In this document: in pieces, positions 26,754 through 35,829 of the stretch
Position numbering within the stretch: position 1 is the stretch's first letter
Layout of the letters: every line of letters begins with the position of its first letter
Assembly (NCBI GenBank): GCA_019358895.1
Contig: JAHHIG010000008.1
Location: 158,899-222,898, forward strand
DNA from: Tildeniella nuda ZEHNDER 1965/U140
GTDB lineage: Bacteria > Cyanobacteriota > Cyanobacteriia > Leptolyngbyales > Leptolyngbyaceae
Direction: 5' to 3'
DNA length: 64,000 bases
Notes under the pieces: model-generated
Told to the model about the DNA's origin: nothing
Seen by the model: the letters and a program-made list of their open reading frames with translations, nothing else
Databases searched by the model: none
Program-made: the position numbers and the translations under genes

Positions 26754-26838
26754 CTTCCCACAAATCAAATTGCCATCAGAAAAACTGGCGATCGCGTTGA
26801 CCCAATATTCTGATGCTTTTTATGGTAGATGCGATCGC
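26754..26838. repeat. Module repeat R3, after the clan AA protease gene
   Basis: 85 bp from CTTCCCACAAATCAAATTGC to GATGCGATCGCA, begins 6 bases after the protease stop. The sequence matches R1 over its whole length. Confidence 0.85.
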
Positions 26839-26898
26839 ACAAAGCCACACATTGAGCGATCGCAACCGGATCAATTCGGTTGCATCCAATCACCTTAC

Positions 26899-28035
26899 TT
26901 ACCGTGACACACTGCGCGGGTCAAGGGCATCGCGCAGACCGTCGCCCAGTAAGTTAAACGCCAGAACGGTGAGAATAATTAGCAGTGCGGGGGGCCAAAT
27001 CAGCCAGGGTTGCAGCACCAGAATCGAGGCATTGGTCGCTAGTGAGAGCATATTGCCCCAGGATGGATCGGGCTGCTGAATGCCCAAACCGATCAAGCTC
27101 AAAATCGACTCTGCCACGATAAAGTCGGGAATGGAAAGCGTGGCGGAAATCACAATATAGCTGGCGGTTTGAGGCAGCACATGGCGGATAATGATGTAGA
27201 GCGATCGTCCTCCCATTGCCCGCGCTGCCTGTACAAATTCACGCTCTTTAATCGATAACACCTGCCCACGAATCACCCGCGCCAACCCAGCCCAGCGGAT
27301 AAAGGATGTAATCAGAATGATGAGCAAGAACCGTTGGGCGCTGCTGAGTCCTGGTGGTAGTACCGCCGCTAACGCAACCAGCAAATAAATACTAGGAATG
27401 GTCATCAGCACTTCAACCAGGCGCATCAGGACGCTATCGATCCAACCACCAAAGTAGCCAGAAATGCCGCCAACCAACATTCCAAGCGGGAACGAAATGA
27501 TGATGCCAACCAGACCAATACTTAAGCTGATGCGTGCGCCATACAGCAAGCGACTGAACTGATCGCGTGCCTGCTCATCCGTGCCCAAGAGGTTGAATTT
27601 CCCCGCTCCAGCAGTACCAAACAGGTGCCAGTTGCCCGGGATGCCGCCAAATACCTCAACTTCATCAAACCTGGGATCGGCAAGCGAAAACCTGGTCGGC
27701 AGCGGTAGCTTAATTTGCAATAAACGGTATTCATCGCCGACAACAAAGAGTCGTAGCGGCGATGGTTTGCTGCGATCGACCACCAGTTGACGATCGCCCG
27801 TGTTTAAGTCCACTGGACCCTGTGTCGTGGGATAGACATATGGACCAGTAAACGCGCCAGCTTGATCTTGCCAATAGATTTGAGTCGGCGGCAGCAGTGC
27901 TCCGTCTGGTTGCGAGGCATACGGGTCATACGGCGAAACAAACTCGGCAGCGATCGCCGCTACATAAAACAGCAGCAGTAGGATCGCGCCAAGTCGAGCG
28001 AGAGGATTGTTCTTAAGTCGTTGCCACCAGTTCAT
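26899..28035 (-). CDS. Oligopeptide/dipeptide-type ABC transporter permease (OppC/DppC-like)
   Basis: A 378-residue inner-membrane permease: one N-terminal helix, a long periplasmic insert (about 35-160), then five helices. The cytoplasmic EAA loop with the family's AxxxG pattern is EFVQAARAMGGRSLYIIIRHVLP, and the C-terminus LGDGLRDALDPR is diagnostic for the OppC branch. No OppB, OppA or ATPase gene is adjacent, so partners are encoded elsewhere, as often in cyanobacteria. Confidence 0.93.
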   Translation of the reverse strand: MNWWQRLKNNPLARLGAILLLLFYVAAIAAEFVSPYDPYASQPDGALLPPTQIYWQDQAGAFTGPYVYPTTQGPVDLNTGDRQLVVDRSKPSPLRLFVVGDEYRLLQIKLPLPTRFSLADPRFDEVEVFGGIPGNWHLFGTAGAGKFNLLGTDEQARDQFSRLLYGARISLSIGLVGIIISFPLGMLVGGISGYFGGWIDSVLMRLVEVLMTIPSIYLLVALAAVLPPGLSSAQRFLLIILITSFIRWAGLARVIRGQVLSIKEREFVQAARAMGGRSLYIIIRHVLPQTASYIVISATLSIPDFIVAESILSLIGLGIQQPDPSWGNMLSLATNASILVLQPWLIWPPALLIILTVLAFNLLGDGLRDALDPRSVSR

Positions 28036-28261
28036 AGTGCAGGCTAAACGCCGAGAAGTTGCTGTTAGTGCGGAGAAAAGCTGAGCGACCGAGTGACTGA
28101 CAGGGTGATCACGCTCTTTAAAATCGTACTCCGAGTCCGTTCAAACTTAGCATGGACACGACGAAGAACAGAGGACAAATAGTCAGAAGGCACCAGATAG
28201 ACAGCAGAGACAAAAAGTAGAAGACTTTTACGTTGATGTCGATCGCCTGCACCTACTTCCT

Positions 28262-28287
28262 TTTTGGCACTCGTAAATGTGCCAAAA
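28262..28287. promoter_or_regulatory. Perfect 9-bp inverted repeat beside the DnaA-box cluster
   Basis: TTTTGGCAC, 8 bases, GTGCCAAAA. Two arms 17 bp centre to centre fit a dimeric DNA-binding protein; it could also be part of an origin. It lies 44 bases from the first DnaA box. Confidence 0.6.
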
Positions 28288-28330
28288 TCACGACTTTTTG
28301 CGGTTTTGCAATTCTTATTCTTCGCCAGAG

Positions 28331-28414
28331 TTTTCCCCACCGATTCCACAGACTTTCCACAGGTTTTCCACAGAGATCACGAGTTTTTCCACAGGATTAC
28401 GCTCGTTTTCCACA
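28331..28414 (+). other. Cluster of six DnaA boxes: candidate chromosomal replication origin (oriC)
   Basis: Three perfect TTTTCCACA boxes at 28364, 28385 and 28406, exactly 21 bases apart, plus TTTTCCCCA (28331), GATTCCACA (28342) and CTTTCCACA (28353), spaced 11 bases apart. All point the same way. TTTTCCACA is the DnaA box found in cyanobacterial origins. Regular spacing (about one or two helical turns), an AT-rich run upstream and location in a gene-free 780-bp region all fit oriC. dnaA and dnaN are not nearby in this window. Confidence 0.8.
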
Positions 28415-28815
28415 CCATAGAACCGTAGAATCGGACTTCTGCGTGTTGCGCGTCACTCAGCCGATCGCGCCTTCATGCTGAGAAAACTCTGCAAAAGACT
28501 AAGTAATGTTTCGGGGATCGCTTATAAATGCCGATTCTTTCGTTAGCCCGTTTAGGCATCAATGTTCAGTCGGGGATGAACGACATTGACAAGCAAACCG
28601 ACCTCTAGGCACAATGATTGACTTATCCCCGCAAGCGTTCTGAAACCCACGCCAACAGCACTGTTTGCGTTTGAAGAATCCGAGCGACTGTGGTGTGTGC
28701 CTTAGTTTCAACGCTGCGGCACGCGAATCTTGTTGGCTTTTTACCAGGGTGCAACGTTGCATTACTTCCTAATCGCTTCATATCAACGTGCTTCTAGCAT
28801 TCACTGAGGTTCTCA

Positions 28816-29016
28816 ATGACCACGACCGTTAGCATTCTGGCTGAAATTCCTGAAGAACTTCATACGGCAATCACGCTCTACCTCGAAAGCCGTCCCGACT
28901 GGGATCAAGATCGCGTCTTTGCGGCTGCACTGTCCCTCTTTTTGTTGCAAAATGGAGATTGCGATCGTCGTGCTGCACGAGTTTACCTGGATGCGCTGTT
29001 TAACCATGCCGTTTAG
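28816..29016 (+). CDS. DUF2811 small protein
   Basis: A 66-residue, helical, acidic protein (ILAEIPEELHTAITLYLESRPDWDQDRVFAAALSLFLLQ) typical of the cyanobacterial DUF2811 family. Function is unknown. It is the first gene after the DnaA-box cluster and runs in the same direction as hemJ, 84 bases upstream of it. The name rests on overall sequence pattern. Confidence 0.75.
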   Translation: MTTTVSILAEIPEELHTAITLYLESRPDWDQDRVFAAALSLFLLQNGDCDRRAARVYLDALFNHAV

Positions 29017-29100
29017 CGATCGCGTCTTTGAAATTGCCGCTTTGAGCGATCGGACTCGACTGCAATTTTAAGCTCTGAGCGTTTTTAAGAGGGTTTCTTC

Positions 29101-29694
29101 ATGGCTTACTACTGGTTCAAGGCGTTTCACATCGTTGGCATTGTCTGTTGGTTTGCGGGCATGTTTTATCTGCCACGGCTGTTTGTCTACCATGCTGAAG
29201 CGAGTGAACAGCCAGAGCCTGCTCGCGGCATCCTGAGAAGCCAGTATCAAATCATGGAGAAGCGCCTTTACAGCATCATCATGACTCCTGCCATGTTGCT
29301 GACCGTCGCTATGGCGATCGGTCTGGTCACAACCGAACCTGATGTGCTTAAGCAGCCCTGGATGCATGTCAAGCTTGCCTGCGTTGCCCTTCTGCTGGGC
29401 TACCACCATTACTGTAAGCGCCTCATGAAACAGTTGGCGGCAGATAAATGCAGAATGAATGCACAGCACTTTCGCTGGTTCAACGAGGTGCCAACGGTCT
29501 TTTTTGTTGTAGTGGTGCTGCTGGCAGTATTCAAAAACAACTTGCCGACGGATCTGACCGTCTGGGGCATTGTGGCGATGGTGCTTGGGTTTGCGATCGC
29601 CATTCAGCTCTATGCCAGAAAGCGTCGCTTGGCGAGAGAGCGTGCAGCCGTAGACCAGTCAGAGGACGGGTTACTTAGCAACGCAAGTTCTTAA
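29101..29694 (+). CDS. hemJ: Protoporphyrinogen oxidase HemJ
   Basis: HemJ oxidises protoporphyrinogen IX to protoporphyrin IX in heme and chlorophyll synthesis. The 197-residue membrane protein starts YYWFKAFHIVGIVCWFAGMFYLPRLFVYH, with the conserved His10 and several hydrophobic helices (about 8-28, 60-80, 87-105, 125-145, 150-170). The motif WMHVKL is typical. It is a b-type heme protein in characterised cyanobacteria. Start at ATG 29101. Confidence 0.95.
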   Translation: MAYYWFKAFHIVGIVCWFAGMFYLPRLFVYHAEASEQPEPARGILRSQYQIMEKRLYSIIMTPAMLLTVAMAIGLVTTEPDVLKQPWMHVKLACVALLLGYHHYCKRLMKQLAADKCRMNAQHFRWFNEVPTVFFVVVVLLAVFKNNLPTDLTVWGIVAMVLGFAIAIQLYARKRRLARERAAVDQSEDGLLSNASS

Positions 29695-29853
29695 ACGTTG
29701 CCTGCATCGGTAGTCTGTCGTTAAGACACCTATAAAGAAGCCATGCAGGAGATGCTTAACCTCTTCCGCATGGCTTTTAACTGGGTAGAAATGTTATCCA
29801 TTCGCGGGTGAAAGACCGCAATTTCTTTGAAAAACCAGCGGTCTGAATTGAAA

Positions 29854-29879
29854 AAACAGGGAGCGATCGCTCCCTGTTT
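29854..29879. terminator. 26-bp perfect palindrome between hemJ and psaC
   Basis: AAACAGGGA then GCGATCGC then TCCCTGTTT, a perfect inverted repeat centred on a HIP1 site. It lies between the convergent hemJ and psaC genes and ends in a U-run on both strands, so it is likely a bidirectional terminator. Confidence 0.75.
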
Positions 29880-29923
29880 AAATTTGAACCCACATGGATA
29901 AAACGAACGTAACAACAGCGCTT

Positions 29924-30214
<291 letters not shown>

Positions 30215-30331
30215 TCAGCCAGCCTGGCGGCAGATGTAACCGCTGAAAGCTTCAGAGTCAACGCCAAGTTTACATCACCGCTGGAACCCTCTCTGGGAAA
30301 AGGCTGCAAAACTTCAAAGAATGTAATAGTT

Positions 30332-30631
30332 CTAGGGACCAGCAAAGACAGCATCTTCAATATCTTGTCGGCTGAGCGAGTATTTGAACGATCGCTGGAT
30401 ACTGTAGTCACTATCGCTGGGCTGTTTATAGCGAACCGTGAGCTGATCAATGTCCAAACACAGCTCCGCCTTCCAATCAGGGTGCTGGATGTGCCAACAA
30501 TGCCGTTCGGCGCGATTTTGTTCACACCCCTGGGCAAGCAGCCATTGCTCAATTTCAGGGAGGGGATGATTGTAAAGAGGCGTATCAGCAGCAGGAAGTG
30601 ACATTGAAGAGTTAGAAGGAATGGAGAACAT
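30332..30631 (-). CDS. DUF3143 domain protein
   Basis: This 99-residue cyanobacterial protein has the family pattern LPEIEQWLLAQGCEQ, WHIQHPDWKAELCLDIDQLTVRY, and ends FKYSLSRQDIEDAVFAGP. A Met at position 10 (MSLPAADTPLYNHPL) is as plausible a start. The gene lies 30 bases downstream of a J-domain gene in the same direction, so they probably form an operon. The partnership with DnaJ is suggestive, but the role is unknown. Confidence 0.85.
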   Translation of the reverse strand: MFSIPSNSSMSLPAADTPLYNHPLPEIEQWLLAQGCEQNRAERHCWHIQHPDWKAELCLDIDQLTVRYKQPSDSDYSIQRSFKYSLSRQDIEDAVFAGP

Positions 30632-30661
30632 GGAGTAATACTTTGTTGTGATAGCACAGGG

Positions 30662-31267
30662 TCAGATGTCTGGTTCCAGGCTGGCTGATGGTGAAGCAAG
30701 AGGAACATCCGCTTCCGGTTTGTGAACGCTGGTAGTGGTTTCCTGCTGAGGAGCACTCATGTGGGCGGTGATTGGCTGTAAGACCGCTTCGCCTCTGGTA
30801 ATGCCGATCGCGATCGCCAACACTAAACAGCCCACAAACGTGATCCCAAGAATAAACAGGGCAAAAATTTCTCCAGGCGACAGCGGTCGATCGGTCGCGT
30901 CAAGGTAGGCAGATGACGGTTGAAAGGTGCTGGTTGATGGCGTTGATCGCTCATACCGTAGCGATCGCTGAACCACTGGAACAGACGAGTAACCAATCGT
31001 TTGGTCGTACGCTGTCCGCCGCTCCGGGCTGCTGAGCGTCGCATACGCTTCGTTGAGCTGCTGGAATTTTGCGGTGGCGATCGCCGCAGCTAGAGCGGTC
31101 GTGTCAGGATGATACAACTTGCTCAAGTCACGGTATGCCTGTCGAATTTCGCGTACAGAGGCTGAGGGGTGTAAGCCCAGTAAGCCGTAGTAACTCGCAG
31201 CCAACACCTGTTGCTGTGATGCCCTTACTTCGTTCTTGTCTTGTGGAGTCGCCCGATCCTGAGTCAC
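30662..31267 (-). CDS. J-domain protein with one membrane helix
   Basis: Residues 25-90 form a DnaJ domain with YYGLLGLHPSASVREIRQAY and the HPD triad at 53-55 that activates Hsp70 ATPase. No Gly/Phe or zinc-finger region follows. A hydrophobic helix lies at about 135-155 (FALFILGITFVGCLVLAIAIG), so it is a membrane-anchored co-chaperone. The C-terminal 45 residues are low-complexity. It leads a probable operon with the DUF3143 gene. Confidence 0.9.
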   Translation of the reverse strand: MTQDRATPQDKNEVRASQQQVLAASYYGLLGLHPSASVREIRQAYRDLSKLYHPDTTALAAAIATAKFQQLNEAYATLSSPERRTAYDQTIGYSSVPVVQRSLRYERSTPSTSTFQPSSAYLDATDRPLSPGEIFALFILGITFVGCLVLAIAIGITRGEAVLQPITAHMSAPQQETTTSVHKPEADVPLASPSASLEPDI

Positions 31268-31461
31268 GCGAAAATCCTGCTCTTTTCAGCGGTTAAAGCC
31301 TTGACTGACTTCTGCCTATTGTAGCTGTGTTACCGATTCGGGGCTAGGGTGAAGCAGTGAGGAGTGAGGGGGTGAGGGCATAAGGAGTGAGTCGAACTTA
31401 CTCAAAACTCTCTGTAGTCTGGTTGTGTCGGCGGACACAGCCCAAACTCTAAACTCCAAAT

Positions 31462-32955
31462 TCAAAACGCTTTTTCATCCTTTCTCTGATGCACCACTCC
31501 AGCGATCGCTGCCAGCAAGAGCCAGCCGAGTAAATTAATGCGAACATCAAACAGCGTAATATCCAGGAAACTGAAGAGCGTACAGCCTGTGAAAGCAACG
31601 AGGTAGCTGAAGTAAAGTAGGCGATCGTGGGCATCTGTCTGGGTTCCTGCGTGACTCAAGGGAACTTTGGAGTAGAGCAGGAGGCTACCTTGTACAACCA
31701 CCCAACCGACTAGACCAAAGAACAGGATGGTAGATGGAGACCCTGTTTCAGCCGCCAGCATCAGCAATAGGTTGTGAGAATGCCCAATGAAGTAATGCAT
31801 TTGTGCCTGGTAAAGGGGGCTGAAGTTGCGTAATCCCCAGCCTGTAAAGGGTCGCTGCTGCGCGAGTGACCAGGCAAAACGCCATTGCGTCTGGCGTAGT
31901 TGTGCAACGGGACGATCGGTATAGAGCTGATCAGTCAACCGCACCCAGAAAAATGCTGGCACGATCGCCCGCAACCAGTCGCGTCCTGGCGCTGGAGCAA
32001 ACGCTGCACCAAGCGCACCACTGACGACAACGCCTACACCAATCAGCAGCCAACGCCATCCCAAATAAAGGGCATAGGCAAGGCAAGCAAAAACCGCGAT
32101 CGCCCAGGCATTGCGAGAGTTCGTTAGCACCAGGGCGATCGCGTTGCCGAGAACGGCGACAGTGAGAAAAAGGCGGGTGAAGGGGGAGTGGGGAGTGGGG
32201 AGTGGGGAGTCGGGAGTCGGGAATGAGTCTTGAGTTAATGCTGCTCCCCCTGCTCCCCCTGCTCCCCCTGCTCCCCCCCTCTCCTGCCTCCTGCCTCCTG
32301 CCTTATCCCCCCAAAACGCCTCTACCCACAGTCCCAGGCTCAGCGTCAGCATCATTGCCAGATAGCTTGCCAGCACGTTTGCGTAGAAGAAGATCGATGC
32401 CATGCGACCGGGAGGCGTGCCTGTTGGATCGATCGCCCAATCGACGACAATCCATAAGATTTTCACCTGCCCTGACAGCCCCAAAAACTGTTGCCCTAGC
32501 CCGATCGCCACTACAGGCACAGAGCCAATCACCAGCAACCACGCCAGTCGGCGCAGTTGGGCAGGCGTTTGAATCAGCTCACTCAAGCCTGCAAAGACAA
32601 AAAAGAACGGCAGAAAGTTAAAAAGACCCAATAGTGAATCAGTCTGCTTGAACGCCAGAGCTGTACTGAGTAGCATCAGCAAACTCAGGATGGCAAAACC
32701 CCAATGTAGAGGACGGCGGATAATGCTGCGAAAGCGCTGCCTCCAAATGGCGATCGCCACAAACAAAATGCCCAAACCACCCAGCAACGGGCTGAACGGT
32801 AGCAAAAACACTGCCCATTGGGTCACATTCCAGGGTGTTTGGAGCTGGCGATCGGGATGGCGCTGACTTGGAAACCAGGTTTTCAACCAATGTCTAAACG
32901 TCATCGCCTGCTCGCCTGCGACACGTGACAGCATTGTTGTGAACTGGTATGGCAA
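31462..32955 (-). CDS. O-antigen-ligase/IctB-type membrane protein with repeat insertion
   Basis: A 497-residue protein with about ten membrane helices and the Wzy/WaaL-type large loop near residues 290-400 (NSRNAWAIAVFACLAY; RPFTGWGLRNFSPLY; the conserved GHSHNLLLMLAAETG). IctB-like cyanobacterial proteins share this fold; ligation of glycans or an effect on carbon uptake are both possible. Residues about 214-259 are encoded by in-frame STRRs giving GGAGGAGGAGG and SPLPTPHSP. The start could be residue 17 (MTFRHWLKTW), since YaaW ends only 3 bases upstream. Confidence 0.8.
   Translation of the reverse strand: MPYQFTTMLSRVAGEQAMTFRHWLKTWFPSQRHPDRQLQTPWNVTQWAVFLLPFSPLLGGLGILFVAIAIWRQRFRSIIRRPLHWGFAILSLLMLLSTALAFKQTDSLLGLFNFLPFFFVFAGLSELIQTPAQLRRLAWLLVIGSVPVVAIGLGQQFLGLSGQVKILWIVVDWAIDPTGTPPGRMASIFFYANVLASYLAMMLTLSLGLWVEAFWGDKAGGRRQERGGAGGAGGAGGAALTQDSFPTPDSPLPTPHSPFTRLFLTVAVLGNAIALVLTNSRNAWAIAVFACLAYALYLGWRWLLIGVGVVVSGALGAAFAPAPGRDWLRAIVPAFFWVRLTDQLYTDRPVAQLRQTQWRFAWSLAQQRPFTGWGLRNFSPLYQAQMHYFIGHSHNLLLMLAAETGSPSTILFFGLVGWVVVQGSLLLYSKVPLSHAGTQTDAHDRLLYFSYLVAFTGCTLFSFLDITLFDVRINLLGWLLLAAIAGVVHQRKDEKAF
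32180..32315. repeat. STRR repeats inside the O-antigen-ligase-like gene
   Basis: Runs of GGGGAGT heptamers and CTGCTCCCC units; in frame with the gene, coding for residues about 214-259 in a loop between two membrane helices. Confidence 0.85.
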
Positions 32956-32958
32956 TGA

Positions 32959-33801
32959 TCAAGCAATTTCAAAGCATTCAGCGCGGGTGAGACGAATCTG
33001 GGCGAGGGCGTAAATGGTTGGGATAATGCGACCATAGTTGGTGGCGATCGTTCGCCATCCCAAGTCTGCCAGAAACCATGCCCACATCGCTGGACCCACA
33101 ACCGCGAAAATACTACGAACGGCAGTCAACCGTGCCGCACTCAGCGCCATGCCACGGCGAGCAGTTTGTATTGCCAGATAATGTTGAAACTGCGTCGCGG
33201 CGACTGCACCACCAACGCTCACTGCCTGCTGAGCCACCTGGTACGTTGCAAAGTGAAGTGCAAACTGACGCGCAATCTGCTGAATGAGCAGCGGACGCAA
33301 CACAGAACTAATCGCGATCGCGCTACTTCCCTTCACCAACAAGCTTAACGGATCTTGCTGGAGTGCTAAAGGCAGTTGGGGCAAAATCTGAGAGTTTGTG
33401 AGCGATCGCTGTAGCCGAATCGTCAACGCGCCCCGCTCAGCAGCAGGCAGTTGCTTCCAGGCGCGCGACAGCAGCGAAAGAAAGACTTCTGCCTCTAGAT
33501 CCACTGTGGACATCGATCCCTGGTAGGGCAGTTTGAGATGTCGACACACCTGAATCAAGATTTGGCGATACGTCAGCCGCTGTGTTTTCCGACTCAGCAC
33601 TGTCACGCCATCGGCTGCCAGAAACCGAAACCGTTCCTCCAACGCATTCAACCAATCAGTGCGATCCTGACTCTGTACCACGATCGGGTCAGACGCATTC
33701 ACATAGTCGAGTGGATTAAACTTGGGGCGAAATAGAATCTCCGTCAAATCTTGCAACTCATCCTCTGTTGCCAACTCCAACGCGGCTCTCAGTTCATCCA
33801 C
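32959..33801 (-). CDS. YaaW family protein
   Basis: A 280-residue protein that begins MDELRAALELATEDELQDLTEILFRPKFNPLDY, the typical YaaW opening. It has helical stretches and a hydrophobic segment near residues 222-245 (TAVRSIFAVVGPAMWAWFLADLGW). The family is poorly characterised. It ends 3 bases before the ligase-like gene and probably shares a transcript with it. Confidence 0.8.
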   Translation of the reverse strand: MDELRAALELATEDELQDLTEILFRPKFNPLDYVNASDPIVVQSQDRTDWLNALEERFRFLAADGVTVLSRKTQRLTYRQILIQVCRHLKLPYQGSMSTVDLEAEVFLSLLSRAWKQLPAAERGALTIRLQRSLTNSQILPQLPLALQQDPLSLLVKGSSAIAISSVLRPLLIQQIARQFALHFATYQVAQQAVSVGGAVAATQFQHYLAIQTARRGMALSAARLTAVRSIFAVVGPAMWAWFLADLGWRTIATNYGRIIPTIYALAQIRLTRAECFEIA

Positions 33802-33844
33802 CCCCGTTCCTCCTCATCTACACATTGACTTGCTCTCATTATTC

Positions 33845-34025
<181 letters not shown>

Positions 34026-34077
34026 ACTGCTAACTCCTCGATATAATAAATCGAGCTTTTAGAAAACACGTTTTTCC

Positions 34078-35160
34078 ATGACAAACTTTTCGCTTGACTG
34101 TGATATCGCTGTCGTTGGTGCAGGTATGGCAGGATTAATCTGCGCGCAACAGCTTCAACAGGCGGGCGATCGCGTAATGATCCTGGAAAAATCACGGGGC
34201 GTGGGTGGGCGCATTGCGACTCGGCGCTTGCATGAGACCCTGGCAGATCATGGCACCTGCTATCTCACACCCAAAGGAGAGGCATTTCAAGGGTTTGTTG
34301 AGCGTTTGGTGGCGGCAGGCGTAGTGCAGTCGTGGACAGATACGGTGCATGAACTGAGTCCTGTGGGCACGCTCAGCGCCTCACCTGCGACAGACCGCTA
34401 TCCGCGCTACGTTGCACCGGATGGGATGACGGCGATCGCCAAATCTCTCGCTGCCGAGCTGGACATTCGCTTTAGCCATTTGGTGCAGTCGTTGACGTTG
34501 GTGAATAACACTCACTGGCAATTAACTGTGCAGCGAACGAATTTAGATCAAACAAAGGTAACTGAGACCTTGACAGCCAAGGCGATCGTCGTGGCGATTC
34601 CGGCTCCTCAAGCCGCAGTGTTGCTACAAGCTCTGCCGTCAGACGTTTTGCCGGAAGCATTTTTGCAGCAAGTGCAGTCTGTCGCCTTTGTTCCCTGTTT
34701 GAGCGTCATGGCGGGCTATGCGCTCGATCGCCAGCAAGATTGGTACGCTCAGTATCCTGATGTGCGATCGCTGACCTTCACTAAGAATGGCAATCTCTCC
34801 TGGCTTGGGTTAGACAGCAGCAAACGGTCTGCGTCACAGCAGACTGTTTTTGTGCTTCAGAGTACGCCTGCGTTTGCCGAGCAGTATCTGGATGCGATCG
34901 ATTTACAGGCGGCAGGCTACCAATTGCTCAAGCGATCGGCTGAAAAGCTGACTCCCTGGCTGGCAAAACCAGACTGGCTTCAGGTGCATCGCTGGCGGTA
35001 TGCCTTTGCTAAAGCGCCCTTAGCAGACACTTATTTGGTGGCATCAACCCCTATACCGCTCGTTTGTGCTGGTGACTGGTGTGGCGGTACAAAAGCAGAG
35101 CACGCGTTTTTATCAGGGTTAGCCGCCGCAAAACACTTAAGCCACTCGCGTCAAAATTAA
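34078..35160 (+). CDS. FAD-dependent oxidoreductase, renalase-like
   Basis: The 360-residue protein opens with a dinucleotide-binding fold (DIAVVGAGMAGLICAQQLQQAG), then LEKSRGVGGRIATRRL, typical of the renalase/amine-oxidase branch. RYVAPDGMTAIAKSLA lies near 125; the C-terminus has LVCAGDWCGGTKAEHAFLSGLAAA, the second FAD contact. Plain flavoproteins of this kind oxidise amines or NAD(P)H isomers; the substrate is unknown. Start ATG 34078. A terminator follows. Confidence 0.85.
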   Translation: MTNFSLDCDIAVVGAGMAGLICAQQLQQAGDRVMILEKSRGVGGRIATRRLHETLADHGTCYLTPKGEAFQGFVERLVAAGVVQSWTDTVHELSPVGTLSASPATDRYPRYVAPDGMTAIAKSLAAELDIRFSHLVQSLTLVNNTHWQLTVQRTNLDQTKVTETLTAKAIVVAIPAPQAAVLLQALPSDVLPEAFLQQVQSVAFVPCLSVMAGYALDRQQDWYAQYPDVRSLTFTKNGNLSWLGLDSSKRSASQQTVFVLQSTPAFAEQYLDAIDLQAAGYQLLKRSAEKLTPWLAKPDWLQVHRWRYAFAKAPLADTYLVASTPIPLVCAGDWCGGTKAEHAFLSGLAAAKHLSHSRQN

Positions 35161-35177
35161 GTGCAGTGTTGCATGTT

Positions 35178-35214
35178 AAAAGCACCCAAACCTGAACCAG
35201 CTTCGGGTGCTTTT
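35178..35214 (+). terminator. Rho-independent terminator of the flavoprotein gene
   Basis: AAAAGCACCC, 17-base loop, GGGTGCTTTT: a perfect 10-bp stem ending in a U-tract, 18 bases after the stop. Confidence 0.85.
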
Positions 35215-35298
35215 GCGATCGCTCGTTGGTGATGTTCTAGACATGGTGTTCCCTTTTTATAGAGACATGACCTATGATGTCCCTACAAAAGAGCGCTT

Positions 35299-35487
35299 TT
35301 ACGTGTCAGCAGCGCCTTCACCAGCCCGGTTTGCGCCATCTTGATCGCCACCCTCAGCCTCATCACGACCACCGCCATCAGTGCGTCGTCTACCAAAGCG
35401 ACCAGTGTTCGTTTTCTTGCGAAACTTCCGGGCGTAAGCCTGATTACGGAGAGCTTTTTCTTTCTTTTGGTTGCGGCGTTTAGCCAT
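35299..35487 (-). CDS. Small basic conserved cyanobacterial protein
   Basis: A 62-residue protein beginning MAKRRNQKKEKALRNQAYARK, extremely Lys/Arg-rich, with a Gly/Asp/Glu-rich C-terminal half. The basic front is well conserved in cyanobacteria and looks like a ribosome- or RNA-binding tail. AAGGGG lies 9 bases before the ATG. A competing minus-strand frame starting at 35522 lacks conservation. Function is unknown. Confidence 0.75.
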   Translation of the reverse strand: MAKRRNQKKEKALRNQAYARKFRKKTNTGRFGRRRTDGGGRDEAEGGDQDGANRAGEGAADT

Positions 35488-35829
35488 GTATACCCCTTAT
35501 AAAACAGCCGACGAGTGAGCAACGATCATTCAGCGCTCGAAAACCTGACCTTTGTGCCATACGGATTGGGCGCTGACTCAAAAATCTAAGAGTGAGAAGA
35601 TCACTTTAACATAATCTGCCGAGCTTGCCGGACACTGAGGTCTCAACTGGCAGGGCGAACGCATCCTGTCAATCAATCGAGCTAGTTCTCGATTTCCAGT
35701 CTATGTAGGCAGACTGTGTAGGCATAGTCGCGCGAATTTACTCGCTGCAGTTATGGCGCAGGATCCAGTCAGGGCAGAGCTTGTGTGGTTGAGTGTTGAA
35801 GAAGGCAACTTTAAGGCAAAAGCAGCCTT
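35488..35829. other. Intergenic region, nothing recognised
   Basis: About 340 bases between the small basic protein gene and the CCA-adding enzyme gene (same strand). Only a weak inverted repeat near 35803-35833 (GAAGGC/GCCTTC). No ORF or RNA gene seen. Confidence 0.5.

Larger units (their letters stand above)
28036..28815. other. 780-bp gene-free region with DnaA boxes
   Basis: No coding gene seen between oppC and the DUF2811 gene. It holds the inverted repeat at 28262-28287 and the DnaA-box cluster at 28331-28414. The flanks (28420-28815) look unremarkable apart from AT-rich stretches. Confidence 0.75.

Noticed and set aside
25167..26838. Repeats R1-R3 as integron attC sites
   Set aside because: They lack clear attC R/L boxes (RYYYAAC, GTTRRRY) and no integrase is present, so only the analogy of position is claimed.
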